Of a DNA stretch of 61,297 nt, positions 42,916 through 52,519 are shown piece after piece; the first letter of the stretch is position 1; every line of letters starts with the position of its first letter. Where the stretch lies: NCBI RefSeq assembly GCF_000163295.1, contig NZ_GG700527.1:948348-1009644 (forward strand). Reading direction: 5' to 3'. The notes under the pieces are model-generated. The model did not search any database. It was given only the letters and a program-made list of their open reading frames with translations, and had not been told where the DNA came from. This DNA is from Anaerococcus vaginalis ATCC 51170. Its GTDB lineage: Bacteria; Bacillota; Clostridia; Tissierellales; Peptoniphilaceae. A program made the position numbers and the translations under genes.

Positions 42916-43251
42916 CTATAAATTTTTAGTATCTAAAATTACATTAAACATAAATTCGCTTAGTTTATTGTCGTTTGCCTTATAAAACATTTCTTTGCCT
43001 TCTCTTTTTGATGAAATAAGTCCTGCTGTTTTTAAAATTTTTAGGTGATGGCTTATAGCAGGAGATGACATTCCCATAATTGCTGCTATATTTATTACGC
43101 ATTCTTTTCTATGGCATAAAAGCCAAAAAATTTGTAATCTTTTTGGATCTCCCAAATGTCTGAAAGCTTTAGAAATATCTGATGCCTTTTCTTCTTCTAA
43201 TAAAAAATCAATTTTGTCATCGTTTTTATAATGTTTATGTGGTAATTTCAT
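42916..43251 (-). CDS. ArsR/SmtB metal-responsive repressor
   Basis: The 111-residue winged-helix regulator has the DNA-reading segment MSSPAISHHLKILKTAGLISSKREGKEMFY. Cys46 and Cys51 (LLCHRKECVINIAA) sit where CadC/ArsR-type sensors carry their metal cysteines. It is divergent from the heavy-metal ATPase operon and most likely represses it until Zn, Cd or Pb binds. ATG follows GAGAGGA. Confidence 0.88.
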   Translation of the reverse strand: MKLPHKHYKNDDKIDFLLEEEKASDISKAFRHLGDPKRLQIFWLLCHRKECVINIAAIMGMSSPAISHHLKILKTAGLISSKREGKEMFYKANDNKLSEFMFNVILDTKNL

Positions 43252-43310
43252 TTGTTCCTCTCCTTATTTATACTTTACCACAAAATTATAATTTAATTTA
43301 AATTTTTTTG

Positions 43311-43339
43311 TTGACTTTACATAAATAATCTTGTATTAT
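43311..43339 (+). promoter_or_regulatory. Promoter of heavy-metal ATPase operon
   Basis: TTGACT, 17-nt spacer, TATTAT (43334-43339). Confidence 0.75.
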
Positions 43340-43352
43340 GAACTTAGATACA

Positions 43353-43370
43353 ATTAAATAATAATTTAAT
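43353..43370 (+). promoter_or_regulatory. Probable ArsR-type operator
   Basis: Inverted repeat ATTAAAT-AATA-ATTTAAT just downstream of the promoter, between the repressor and ATPase genes. AT-rich palindromes of this kind are usual ArsR/SmtB targets, but the AT-rich genome lowers the weight of the match. Confidence 0.5.
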
Positions 43371-43397
43371 CGTAAATTTTAATTAAAGGAGAATTTT

Positions 43398-43616
43398 ATG
43401 AAAAAATCTTACAAAATTGAAGTGGATTGCCCTTCATGTGCAAATAAAATGGAAATTGAAGCTAAAAATACTGATGGTGTAAAAGATTGCACCATAAATT
43501 TTATGATGTTAAAAATGAAAGTTACTTTTGAAGATGGTGTAGATGATAAAGAAGTTATGGAAAATGTCTTGAAAAATTGTAGAAAAATTGAAAAAGATTG
43601 TGAGATTTATTTTTAA
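43398..43616 (+). CDS. Heavy-metal-associated (HMA) domain protein
   Basis: The 72-residue single HMA domain has the metal site DCPSCANKME (CxxC). It corresponds to the N-terminal metal-binding domain usually fused to Zn/Cd ATPases; here it is a separate gene 9 nt before the ATPase, which itself lacks an HMA domain. It may deliver metal or regulate the pump. ATG follows AAAGGAG. Confidence 0.88.
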   Translation: MKKSYKIEVDCPSCANKMEIEAKNTDGVKDCTINFMMLKMKVTFEDGVDDKEVMENVLKNCRKIEKDCEIYF

Positions 43617-43625
43617 GGATAAATT

Positions 43626-45509
43626 ATGAGTAAAAAACAAAAGAAAAATTTAAGCAGAATTATTTTATCTGCTGTGATTTTAATTATTCTTCAATTTACA
43701 AATTTTGATAGAATTGTTAATCTCTTTTTGTATTTAATATCTTATCTTTTGGTAGGTTATGATGTTTTGCTTGAGGCATTTAATGGGATTAAAAATAAAC
43801 AAGCTTTTGATGAATCTTTATTGATGTCGATTGCAACCATTGGCGCAATTATTCTTGCAATTTATACAAAAAGCAATGATTTTGTAGAGGCTGTTTCTGT
43901 TATGCTTTTTTATCAAATCGGCGAATTTTTTCAATCTTATGCTGTTGGCAAAAGTAGAAAATCTATTGCTGATTTAATGGACATTGCTCCTGATTATGCA
44001 AATATTGAAGATGAAAATGGAAATATAATTGAAGTTGATCCAGATGAAGTAGAAATCGGATCAATAATTATAATAAAGCCAGGAGAAAAAGTTCCTTTGG
44101 ACGGAATTGTAATTGATGGAGAATCTTCTCTTGATACAAAAGCTTTGACTGGAGAATCTCTTCCAAAAGATGTTAAAAAAGATTCAGAAATATATTCAGG
44201 TTCAATTAATTTAAATGGATTGTTGAAAGTTAAAACTACAAAAGAATTTGGAGAATCTACTGTTACAAAAGTTTTAGAATTAATTGAAGATGCGTCTGAA
44301 AGAAAATCAAAATCTGAAAATTTCATTACAAAATTTGCAAGAATTTATACACCAGTAGTTGTTTATCTTGCACTAGCCTTAGCGTTTTTACCAGGAATAT
44401 TTTTGTTTTTAATAGGTCAAAGTCCAAATTTTTCTTCTTGGATTTATAGAGCCTTGATATTTTTAATAATTTCTTGTCCTTGCGCTTTGGTAATTTCTAT
44501 TCCCCTATCTTTTTTCGCAGGAATTGGAGCAGCAAGTAAAAAAGGAATTCTTGTTAAAGGCTCAAATTATATGGAAGTTTTGTCAGAAGTTGACCAAATT
44601 ATTTTTGATAAAACCGGAACCCTAACAAAAGGTTCTTTTGAAGTAACAGCAATTCATCCAGAAAATTTATCAGAAAAAGAACTCCTCCATATAGCAAGTC
44701 ATGTAGAAAGATATTCAACTCATCCTATTGCAGATTCTTTGAGAAAGGCATACCCAAATGAAAAAGATAATTGCAAAGTCGAAGATATAAAAGAAATTTC
44801 AGGATATGGAATTAGTGCAAAAGTAAATGGCGATTTGGTTTATGTTGGAAATACAAAAATGATGGATAAATTTTCTATAGAATGGAAAGCTTGTAAAAAA
44901 ATCGGAACTATTATCCACGTTGCAATAAATAATGAATATCAAGGTCACATCGTTATTTCAGATACTATTAAAGAAAATTCCAAAAAAGCTATAAAAGATT
45001 TGAAAAATAATCATATAAATAAAACTATAATGCTTACAGGAGATTCCAAAAAAGTTGGAGAAAATGTGGCTAATGAATTAGGATTGGACGATTATTATTG
45101 TGAACTTCTACCTCAAGACAAGGTTCAAATTATTCAAAATATTTTAGAAAATAAAAATGATGAAAATAAAAAAATTGCCTTTGTTGGAGATGGAATTAAT
45201 GATGCCCCATCACTTACCAGAGCAGATGTAGGAATTGCTATGGGAGCTATGGGTTCAGATGCAGCAATTGAAGCTGCTGATGTTGTTTTAATGGATGATG
45301 ATCCAGGAAAAATTCCAACGGCCATAAAAGTTTCAAAAAAATGTCTAAGAATTGTAAAAGAAAATATATATTTTTCAATCGGTGTAAAAATTATAGTTTT
45401 AATTCTTGGTGCTTTGGGTCTTACTTCAATGTGGGCTGCAATTTTTGCAGATGTTGGCGTTACAATTATAGCTGTATTAAATGCTATGAGATGTATGTAT
45501 TTAAAATAG
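43626..45509 (+). CDS. Zn/Cd/Pb-type P1B-ATPase
   Basis: The 627-residue heavy-metal exporter (CadA/ZntA group) has the TGES motif, channel CPC (Cys284-Pro-Cys286), Asp328 in DKTGTLTKG, the STHPIA motif and GDGINDAP. The soft-metal TM pattern and ArsR control point to Zn(II)/Cd(II)/Pb(II). It lacks an N-terminal HMA domain, which is the preceding gene. It is followed 4 nt later by the HAD gene. Confidence 0.92.
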   Translation: MSKKQKKNLSRIILSAVILIILQFTNFDRIVNLFLYLISYLLVGYDVLLEAFNGIKNKQAFDESLLMSIATIGAIILAIYTKSNDFVEAVSVMLFYQIGEFFQSYAVGKSRKSIADLMDIAPDYANIEDENGNIIEVDPDEVEIGSIIIIKPGEKVPLDGIVIDGESSLDTKALTGESLPKDVKKDSEIYSGSINLNGLLKVKTTKEFGESTVTKVLELIEDASERKSKSENFITKFARIYTPVVVYLALALAFLPGIFLFLIGQSPNFSSWIYRALIFLIISCPCALVISIPLSFFAGIGAASKKGILVKGSNYMEVLSEVDQIIFDKTGTLTKGSFEVTAIHPENLSEKELLHIASHVERYSTHPIADSLRKAYPNEKDNCKVEDIKEISGYGISAKVNGDLVYVGNTKMMDKFSIEWKACKKIGTIIHVAINNEYQGHIVISDTIKENSKKAIKDLKNNHINKTIMLTGDSKKVGENVANELGLDDYYCELLPQDKVQIIQNILENKNDENKKIAFVGDGINDAPSLTRADVGIAMGAMGSDAAIEAADVVLMDDDPGKIPTAIKVSKKCLRIVKENIYFSIGVKIIVLILGALGLTSMWAAIFADVGVTIIAVLNAMRCMYLK

Positions 45510-45513
45510 TAAA

Positions 45514-46185
45514 ATGATTAAAGCAGTTTTAATTGATATAGATGATACTATTTTTGATTTTGAAAAATGTTCCAAAAATTCTTTTTTAAAAACTTTAGAA
45601 AAATTCAATATAAAATTTAAAGAAGAAGATTTTTCTTATTTTAATAGGGTTAATGATATTTTATGGACCAAGCAAAAATTAGGAGAAATTAATATAAAAG
45701 AAGTTTTTATAAAAAGAGATTATTTGATGGGAAAATATTTTAATATCGATATAGAAAAAGGCCTTTTCAATGATTTATTTGTAAAATTTTTATATGATGA
45801 AATTGAAATGGTCGATGGAATTGAGGATTTATTATTATATTTATCGGATAAATACAAAATTTTTACTGCAAGCAATGGGATATTTAAAATGCAGGAAAAC
45901 AGGTTAAAAAAATCAAATCTTGATAAATATTTTGATAAAATTTTTGTATCAGATAAAATCGGTTATGAAAAACCAGATAAGAAATTTTTCCAAAAAATAA
46001 TGGATCTTACAAAATTTTCAAATGATGATTTAATCATGATTGGAGATAGCATAAAATCAGACATAATTGGTGCAAAAAATTCAAAAATCAAATCTATTTA
46101 TTTTAATAAAGAAAACAAAAAAATTTCAGATAAAAATTTCACTTACCAAGTAAAAAATTTGTCTGAAATTAAAAAAATACTGTAA
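45514..46185 (+). CDS. YjjG-family HAD nucleotidase
   Basis: The 223-residue HAD phosphatase has DIDDTIFDF (nucleophile Asp), TASNG, and MIGDSIKSDI. The DxDDT variant and FDF are typical of YjjG/YfnB pyrimidine 5'-nucleotidases. No clear ribosome-binding site; it starts 4 nt after the ATPase stop and is probably translated by coupling. A link to metal resistance is positional only. Confidence 0.88.
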   Translation: MIKAVLIDIDDTIFDFEKCSKNSFLKTLEKFNIKFKEEDFSYFNRVNDILWTKQKLGEINIKEVFIKRDYLMGKYFNIDIEKGLFNDLFVKFLYDEIEMVDGIEDLLLYLSDKYKIFTASNGIFKMQENRLKKSNLDKYFDKIFVSDKIGYEKPDKKFFQKIMDLTKFSNDDLIMIGDSIKSDIIGAKNSKIKSIYFNKENKKISDKNFTYQVKNLSEIKKIL

Positions 46186-46218
46186 AAAAGTGCGAGAATA
46201 TTTTCGCACTTTTTTTAG
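46184..46218. terminator. Bidirectional terminator, HAD/thiC
   Basis: AAGTGCGA GAATATT TTCGCACTT hairpin with A-run before and T-run after. Confidence 0.9.
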
Positions 46219-46220
46219 TT

Positions 46221-47516
46221 TTATAATTTTATATCTTTTCCTTCAAGAATTAAATTCATATTTCTTGCTGAGCACATTGCCCCACACATGGTGCAAGTAT
46301 TTTCTTCTTCTGGACTTGATGAAGCTCTATATCTCCTACATTTTTCAGGATCTATTGCAAGTTCAAACATTCCTTCCCAATCAAGTTTTTGTCTTCTCTT
46401 ACTCATTTCAAGATCCCATTTGCTTGCGTCTTTTAATTTTGCAATATCTCCAGCATGAGCTGCAATTTTTGCCGCAATAATTCCTTCTTTTACATCATCA
46501 ACATCTGGAAGTTTTAAATGTTCTGCTGGCGTTACATAGCAAAGAAAATCTGCTCCATGACTTGCTGCAATCGCTCCTCCTATTGCACTTGTAATATGGT
46601 CATATCCTGGAGCAACATCGCAAACCAAAGGTCCCAAAACATAAAATGGTGCGTTGTGGCACAATTTTTTTTCAAGTTTCATGTTCATTTCAATATCATT
46701 TATTGGAACGTGACCTGGTCCTTCAATTATTACTTGAACATCTTTCTCCCACGCTCTTTTTGTAAGCTCTCCAAGAGTAATTAATTCAGCAATTTGAGCA
46801 GGATCTGTTGCATCATGAATTCCACCTGGTCTTAGAGAATCTCCAAGAGAAAGAGTAACATCATATTCTCTTAAAATATCCAAAAGTTCATCATAATATT
46901 CATAGAATGGATTTTCTTTATCATTCATTTTCATCCAACCAAATAAAAGCGAACCACCACGAGATACAATTTCATTTACCCTTCTATTTCTCATGAAAAT
47001 TTCAGCATTTGCCCTATTTATTCCACAGTGAATTGTAACAAAGTCAACTCCATTTTCTGCATGGTTTCTTACAACATCCAAAAATTCTTTTGCTTTTATA
47101 AAACTTAAACCCTTATCCAAAAAACCAACTGCATCATACATAGGAACAGTCCCAATCATTGCTGTAGATTTTTCAATTAATCTTTTTCTAAATTCTTGAG
47201 TTTTACCATAATTTGATAAATCCATAATTGATTCAGCACCCATTTTTAGTGCCATATCAACTTTTTGCATTTCAAGATCAAGATCGTTTAAGTCTTTTGA
47301 AATTCCCAAATTTACATTGATTTTTGTTTTTAATCCTGTGCCAATTCCTTCTGGAGAAATGGAATTGTGATTTTTATTTCTAGGAATTACAATCTCGCCT
47401 TTGGCTATTTTTTCTAAAAGAAATTCTTCGCTAACATTTTCTTTTTTGGCAACAATTTTCATCTCTTCAGTTACAAAACCATGTTTTGCAGCTTCCATCT
47501 GTGTCTTATATTTCAT
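46221..47516 (-). CDS. thiC: Phosphomethylpyrimidine synthase
   Basis: The 431-residue radical SAM enzyme converts 5-aminoimidazole ribotide to HMP-phosphate in thiamine synthesis. The C-terminal cluster motif [12 protein letters not shown] is intact, and [21 protein letters not shown] and EGPGHVP are classic ThiC blocks. This is the short anaerobe form without the long N-terminal extension. A TPP riboswitch controls it. No other thi gene is in the window. Confidence 0.96.
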   Translation of the reverse strand: MKYKTQMEAAKHGFVTEEMKIVAKKENVSEEFLLEKIAKGEIVIPRNKNHNSISPEGIGTGLKTKINVNLGISKDLNDLDLEMQKVDMALKMGAESIMDLSNYGKTQEFRKRLIEKSTAMIGTVPMYDAVGFLDKGLSFIKAKEFLDVVRNHAENGVDFVTIHCGINRANAEIFMRNRRVNEIVSRGGSLLFGWMKMNDKENPFYEYYDELLDILREYDVTLSLGDSLRPGGIHDATDPAQIAELITLGELTKRAWEKDVQVIIEGPGHVPINDIEMNMKLEKKLCHNAPFYVLGPLVCDVAPGYDHITSAIGGAIAASHGADFLCYVTPAEHLKLPDVDDVKEGIIAAKIAAHAGDIAKLKDASKWDLEMSKRRQKLDWEGMFELAIDPEKCRRYRASSSPEEENTCTMCGAMCSARNMNLILEGKDIKL

Positions 47517-47521
47517 AAATT

Positions 47522-47551
47522 AAAAAAACCTCCTAAAATTACTTATAGGAG
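47522..47551 (-). terminator. TPP expression platform hairpin
   Basis: Minus-strand CTCCTA...TAGGAG stem followed by G and seven T residues. The 3' arm also carries AGGAGG, the only ribosome-binding site before the thiC ATG. So this hairpin could act as terminator and as ribosome-binding-site sequestrator. Confidence 0.65.
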
Positions 47552-47558
47552 AATAAAT

Positions 47559-47640
47559 ATGCTTCATCCCTTGCAGGCATTATCCTGTCCGGTTTGATGG
47601 TCGAAGTCGAACTTCCTCTCAGCACATAGCTCCCATAGAT
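47559..47640 (-). promoter_or_regulatory. TPP riboswitch (THI element)
   Basis: On the minus strand the conserved blocks CTGAGAGG, GACC...AACCGGACAGGATAATGCCTGCAAGGGA are present, with the outer stem CTATGGGAGC. It lies upstream of thiC. Confidence 0.95.
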
Positions 47641-47704
47641 CATTAATTTACAATTATCATTATATTAGAAAAAAGAAATTAAGTAAAATAAAGCTTAAAT
47701 TTTT

Positions 47705-47738
47705 GCAAAAAAATAGAGCCATAATAATATGACTCTAT
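47705..47738 (-). terminator. Terminator of LDH-hypothetical operon
   Basis: ATAGAGTCATATTATTATGGCTCTAT hairpin then TTTTTTT on the minus strand. Confidence 0.88.
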
Positions 47739-47743
47739 ACTAA

Positions 47744-48076
47744 TTATTTATTTAAATAATTTTCTAAATTTTTAATAGCTTTTTTTATATTTTCAGCTTT
47801 AAATCCCTTATTTTCATTTCCAATGAGAATTTTTATATCATTTTCATCCATTTTACAAATATCTGATAATTGTTCATAACTTAAATTAGAATTTTTTGCT
47901 AGTTTTTTAAACTTATCTATACTTTTATAAAAAGATTTTTCATAAAATGCCTTGGACATATTAGATAAAAATAAGCCAAGAAGTCCAGCATAAATATTTA
48001 TCATTTTATATAGAGCAAAGCAAATTATTATATCACAAATTCCAAAAAGAAAATATTTATAATATAATTTATTCAT
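47744..48076 (-). CDS. Small membrane protein, unknown
   Basis: I do not recognise this 110-residue protein. It has one or two hydrophobic segments (about residues 8-38), then a charged helical part ending in AENIKKAIKNLENYLNK. I start at ATG 48076 because AGAGGT precedes it; a longer frame would run antiparallel-free but inside the ldh gene. The start overlaps the ldh stop by 8 nt, so it is translationally linked to LDH. Confidence 0.65.
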   Translation of the reverse strand: MNKLYYKYFLFGICDIIICFALYKMINIYAGLLGLFLSNMSKAFYEKSFYKSIDKFKKLAKNSNLSYEQLSDICKMDENDIKILIGNENKGFKAENIKKAIKNLENYLNK

Positions 48077-49025
48077 CCAAAACCTCTTGGGCAAGTTTAT
48101 AATTTTCTTCAAGATCCTTGCATGATTTATCAAACATTTCTTGTTCCTTTTTAGAAATGTCCATCTCAAGAATTTTTTCACATCCATTTGCCCCAATTAC
48201 TGCTGGAACTCCTGTGTATAAACCCTTGTTGTTATATTCTCCATCAAGATATGCTGATGTCATTATAATTTTCTTTTCATCAAGTAAAATTGCCCTTGTA
48301 AAATCAAGCAAGCAATTTGCAATTCCAAAATGAGTTGCACCTTTTCCTTTTATAATTTGAAAAGCCTTGTCTCTAATTTTTTCAGAAACTTCATCTTTAA
48401 ATTTATCCTCATCTTCAATATTATTTAAAAATTTATCAATAGAAATTCCCTTAATTCTTGCATTTGACCACAAAGCAACTGATGAATTACCATGCTCTCC
48501 TATTACATAAGCTTCAACATCTTTTGGATTACAAGTTACTTCTTTTGCCAAATATTGGATAAATCTTGCAGTATCTAGATTTGTTCCACTTCCTACAATT
48601 TTATTATAAGGAAGACCTGAAACTTTTTGTACAACTTTTGAAATAACATCAACCGGATTTGTTGCAAGCAAAATTATTCCATCATAACCATTTTCAATAA
48701 CTTTTGGAATTGTATCAAGGACCATCCTAGTTGCAATTTTTATATCATTTAGTCTATTTGTAAGATTTTTTTGGCTATTTCCATAACATAAAACAACCAA
48801 ATCAGCATCTTTACAATCTTCGTAAGAACCTTCCTTAACCAAGGTTGGAGATTCGATTTTACAACTTGCATCCATCAAATCATTAACATCTGCAATCGCC
48901 TTATCCTTATCTATATCAATAATTGAAAGAGTACTTGCAAGTCCAGAATTAACCAAAGCAAACGCATAAGAAGATCCTACAAATCCACTACCAATCAAAA
49001 CTACTTTTCTTCCTAACTTATTCAT
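48069..49025 (-). CDS. Second L-lactate/2-hydroxyacid dehydrogenase
   Basis: This 318-residue LDH-family protein keeps Gln85 and Arg91 in the specificity loop, Asp151 and Arg154, and His178 in GEHGNS. The loop sequence (GNSQKNLTNRL) is unlike the usual QKPGETRL, and the GEHGDS aspartate is Asn180. It may prefer a larger 2-oxoacid (hydroxyisocaproate-type) or be a slower LDH. ATG 49025 follows GGAGG. Compare with the canonical LDH at 24806. Confidence 0.85.
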   Translation of the reverse strand: MNKLGRKVVLIGSGFVGSSYAFALVNSGLASTLSIIDIDKDKAIADVNDLMDASCKIESPTLVKEGSYEDCKDADLVVLCYGNSQKNLTNRLNDIKIATRMVLDTIPKVIENGYDGIILLATNPVDVISKVVQKVSGLPYNKIVGSGTNLDTARFIQYLAKEVTCNPKDVEAYVIGEHGNSSVALWSNARIKGISIDKFLNNIEDEDKFKDEVSEKIRDKAFQIIKGKGATHFGIANCLLDFTRAILLDEKKIIMTSAYLDGEYNNKGLYTGVPAVIGANGCEKILEMDISKKEQEMFDKSCKDLEENYKLAQEVLDE

Positions 49026-49140
49026 AAATACCTCCATTTACTTAACTTTACTTTTTGATTATACGATTTTATTTTTTAAATGAAATATTTTTTAAAATTT
49101 CTAGCTTATTTTACTTAACATATTTGTTAATATTTTGGAA

Positions 49141-49178
49141 AAATAAAAAATCCTAGCACAAGCTAAGATTTTTAGAAT
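49141..49178 (-). terminator. Terminator of AgcS-1 gene
   Basis: AAAATCTTAGCTTGTGCTAGGATTTT hairpin then TTATTTTT on the minus strand. Confidence 0.75.
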
Positions 49179-49179
49179 T

Positions 49180-50592
49180 TTATATTTTAAAATTTTTATA
49201 TTCGCCCTCATCAGAATAAAGACTATTATTTTCCTTATCCCAAACAGGCTTTTTGCCTTCTTGTTTTTGTTTTTCATAATCATCTAAAACAGTTTTTACG
49301 GATTTAAACAAAAACATTAATGTTATTACATTTATAAATACCAAAATTCCTACAAAAACATCAATCAACCCCCAAACTCTATCAAGGGACATTTTTGTAG
49401 AAACTATAAACATAACAGCTGCAAAAATTCTATAAATCCAAAGTGGAATTTTAAAATTTTCTTTGAATATATGAATTACATTAGCTTCTCCATAAAACAA
49501 ATCTGCAATTAATGTTGTAAAACCAAAAAATGCCATAGCAAAAGCAACAACCCATCTTCCAACTACCCCGATTTGTGCAGAAAAAGCATCTTGAACAAGA
49601 TTTATTCCGTCAGATCCATTTCCCAAAACACCAGTTAATAAAATAGCGAAAGCTGTAAGTGAACAAATTATACAAGTTGTTACAAAGGTTCCAAACATTC
49701 CCAAAAATCCTTGTTCTGCTGGATGGTCAACGTCAGCTGATGAATGCATAATTCCTGCAATTCCATTACCTGCATCGTTTGAAAATAATCCTCTTGCAAC
49801 TCCATTTCTAAAAGCTTGCATTACACTATGACCAACAATTCCTCCAACAGCTGCTTGTGGACTAAAAGCTGATTTAAAAATTAATGCAATAACAGAAGGA
49901 AGTTTACTAATATTTGTAATTATAATTATAAAAACAATTATTACATAAAAAGCTGCCATAATTGGGACCAAAAATCCTGTAACTTTTGTAAGTCTTTTTA
50001 CTCCACCAATAGTAATTATTCCTGCAAGAATTGTTACAATCACTCCTACTATAATTGGATTAAAATCAATAACATCCTTAAATCCATTTGCTATTGAATT
50101 TGTTTGCATAAAGGCTATACATAATCCTACACCAATTATATATAAAAATGCTGTTATAATTGATAAAACTCTTTTGCCCAAACCATTTCTAATATAATAT
50201 GCTGGACCACCCCTATAAGTTCCATCAGATAATTTAACCCTATAAACTTGACCTAAAACTGTTTCGGCAAATGTGATTACCATACCTAAAATTGAAGTAA
50301 CCCACATCCAAAAAATCGCACCAGGACCACCGGCTACAAGAGCAGAAGCAACTCCTACCAAAGAACCTGTTCCTACTTGTCCACCAACAGCAGCAGCCAA
50401 AGCTCCAAAACCTGAAACATTATCATCACTTTTTAAATTTTTCTTCAAAACATCTTTTATATCTTTAGCATATCTTATCTGAGGAAAACCTAATCTTATT
50501 GTATAATAAAGACCTACTCCTAATAAAACATAACCAATAATATTGCTCCACAAAAAATCTGCAATACCAATTATGTTATCTAATAAAAACAT
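49180..50592 (-). CDS. Sodium:alanine/glycine symporter (AgcS), copy 1
   Basis: The 470-residue AgcS-family carrier has GGQVGTGSLVGVASALVAGGPGAIFWMW near the Na+ site, GGPAYYIRNGL and FSNDAGNGIAGIMHSSADVDHPAEQGFLGM. It imports alanine or glycine with Na+. Asn replaces the more common Glu in the usual SNEAGxGSAP block (SNDAGNGIA), so its specificity may differ from copy 2. Confidence 0.92.
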   Translation of the reverse strand: MFLLDNIIGIADFLWSNIIGYVLLGVGLYYTIRLGFPQIRYAKDIKDVLKKNLKSDDNVSGFGALAAAVGGQVGTGSLVGVASALVAGGPGAIFWMWVTSILGMVITFAETVLGQVYRVKLSDGTYRGGPAYYIRNGLGKRVLSIITAFLYIIGVGLCIAFMQTNSIANGFKDVIDFNPIIVGVIVTILAGIITIGGVKRLTKVTGFLVPIMAAFYVIIVFIIIITNISKLPSVIALIFKSAFSPQAAVGGIVGHSVMQAFRNGVARGLFSNDAGNGIAGIMHSSADVDHPAEQGFLGMFGTFVTTCIICSLTAFAILLTGVLGNGSDGINLVQDAFSAQIGVVGRWVVAFAMAFFGFTTLIADLFYGEANVIHIFKENFKIPLWIYRIFAAVMFIVSTKMSLDRVWGLIDVFVGILVFINVITLMFLFKSVKTVLDDYEKQKQEGKKPVWDKENNSLYSDEGEYKNFKI

Positions 50593-50740
50593 AAATCCTC
50601 TCTTTCTTAAATATCAATTTTATCCATATTTTTTATGTTAGTTTCTAATTATACTTGACTTAATCTTTAATGTAAAATAATTTATTATTTAATTAATTTT
50701 TTCAAAAAATAAATTACAGTAAAAAATCTCTTACAAAATA

Positions 50741-50816
50741 AAAAATCGCCCCTAATTAGAAATAAATCTTAATTTTTAAAAATTTTTAAGATAAAATTCT
50801 AATTAAGGACGATTGT
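50741..50816 (-). terminator. Long-stem terminator of LysW-like gene
   Basis: A nearly continuous stem from AATCGTCCTTAATTAGAA to TTCTAATTAGGGGCGATT, followed by TTTTTATTTT on the minus strand. Confidence 0.88.
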
Positions 50817-50843
50817 AATTATACTTTTACAAAAATCACAAAA

Positions 50844-52436
50844 TTATTTCTTACTTTTATTTAAATATAGCATGACAATAAAAATTACAATCGCTCCAAA
50901 AGCTATTGAAATTAAAGCTGATTGTGTAAAGCCTGCTATTATAAAAGAAACTGTAGCTATTGATGCAACAGTTATTCCATAAGGAAGTTGAGTTCTTACA
51001 TGATCGACGTGAACGCATCCTGCGCCTGCTGATGACATAATTGTCGTATCAGAAATTGGAGAAATATGATCTCCGCAAACCGCTCCCGATAGACAAGCTG
51101 AAATTCCTATAAAAAATATTGGATCAGTTGGATCAAACATTGATGCTACTATAGGAATCAAAATTCCAAAAGTTCCCCAACTTGTTCCAGTTGCAAATGC
51201 TAATAAAATTGCTACGACAAATATAACAGCTGGCAAAAATGTGCTAAGTCCACTTGCTGCATTTGTCATAAGATTTCCGACAAATTTTGTTGAGCCTAAC
51301 AAATCATTTGAAATATTTTTTAAGCTTGTAGCCATTGTCAAAATCAAAATCGCAGGAACCATTGATTGAAAACCTTCTGGGATTGCTTCCATGGATTTTT
51401 CAAAACTAATAACTTTTCTTATCAGAAAATAAATTATCGTAATAATTAAAGCTATAATTGCTCCCATTGGAAGAGCAACTGTTGAATCTGTATTTGCAAA
51501 AGCATTTACAAAATCCATATAAAATTCACTAGATTTATCAAAAAATCCACCAATATGAACTAAAGACAAAACAGAAATTATAATAAGACTTAAAATTGGA
51601 AAAACTAAATCAATAACTTTTCCTTCAGGATTACCATCTTCTGCACTAACTTCTGATTCTACTATATTTCCCAAATCTCCATCATTAATTGCCCTATCTT
51701 CAAATTCTTTCATAGGACCATAATCTCTTCCAAAAAGAATAAGAGATATAACAAAAAACAAAGTTAAAATAGAATAAAAATTATAAGGAATTGCCCTTAT
51801 AAATAATTCAATTCCAGAAAGACCTGTGCCTTGTGCATATCCAGAAACTGCTGCAGCCCATGATGAAATTGGTGCAATCATACAAATTGGAGCTGCTGTT
51901 GCATCTATAAGATAAGCAAGTTTTGCTCTAGAAATTCTGTGAGAATCAGTAATTGGTTTCATTACAGAACCTGATGTCAAACAATTAAAATAATCATCAA
52001 TAAAAAGCATAATGCATAAAAAATATGTTGCAAGTTGTGAGCCTTTTCTTGATTTTATCTTTTTATCAGCCCATTGTCCAAATGCTTTTGACCCTCCAGA
52101 ATGATTTATTAACACTACCAAAATTCCCAAAACTATCAAGAAAATAAAAATTCCTGAAGTTTGTGAAATAGAATTAGTTAGACCTTTTACAACAATATTA
52201 TCTAAAAATTTTGCCAAAGATCTTTTTGATGCTAGTATTGCTCCTATTACAATCCCCAAAAATAAAGAAGAATATACTTCTTTTGTCATAAGGGCCATTA
52301 AAATTGCCACAACTGGGGGTAATAACGCCCAAATACTAGCATAAGTTTCAATACCACTTTCTACAATAAATATTGAAACAATTATCGGTGCTAAAGAAAT
52401 TACCAAAAGTAATGGTAATTTTCTTTTTTTGTTCAT
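50844..52436 (-). CDS. NhaC-family transporter, probable lysine transporter
   Basis: The 530-residue, roughly 12-segment protein belongs to the NhaC ion-transporter superfamily (IDDYFNCLTSGSVMKPITD, APICMIAPISSWAAAVSGYA, GTSWGTFGILIPI, CGDHISPISDTTIMSSAGAGC). These proteins are usually annotated Na+/H+ antiporter. The lysine riboswitch directly upstream makes it a member of the LysW group that comparative genomics predicted to import lysine. ATG 52436 follows GAGAGGAG. Confidence 0.88.
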   Translation of the reverse strand: MNKKRKLPLLLVISLAPIIVSIFIVESGIETYASIWALLPPVVAILMALMTKEVYSSLFLGIVIGAILASKRSLAKFLDNIVVKGLTNSISQTSGIFIFLIVLGILVVLINHSGGSKAFGQWADKKIKSRKGSQLATYFLCIMLFIDDYFNCLTSGSVMKPITDSHRISRAKLAYLIDATAAPICMIAPISSWAAAVSGYAQGTGLSGIELFIRAIPYNFYSILTLFFVISLILFGRDYGPMKEFEDRAINDGDLGNIVESEVSAEDGNPEGKVIDLVFPILSLIIISVLSLVHIGGFFDKSSEFYMDFVNAFANTDSTVALPMGAIIALIITIIYFLIRKVISFEKSMEAIPEGFQSMVPAILILTMATSLKNISNDLLGSTKFVGNLMTNAASGLSTFLPAVIFVVAILLAFATGTSWGTFGILIPIVASMFDPTDPIFFIGISACLSGAVCGDHISPISDTTIMSSAGAGCVHVDHVRTQLPYGITVASIATVSFIIAGFTQSALISIAFGAIVIFIVMLYLNKSKK

Positions 52437-52463
52437 TTTAAAACTCCTCTCGAATTTAAATTG

Positions 52464-52495
52464 CAAAAAAAGTCATGACGCATGCCATGACTTAA
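52464..52495 (-). terminator. Lysine-riboswitch terminator
   Basis: AAGTCATG GCATGCGT CATGACTT hairpin followed by seven T residues on the minus strand, 28 nt before the transporter ATG. Confidence 0.9.
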
Positions 52496-52519
52496 ATATT
52501 AAACTATATAAAATAATTA

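Noticed and set aside
47577-47640. Possible coding signal antisense to TPP element
   Set aside because: The conserved sequence is fully explained by the riboswitch on the minus strand.
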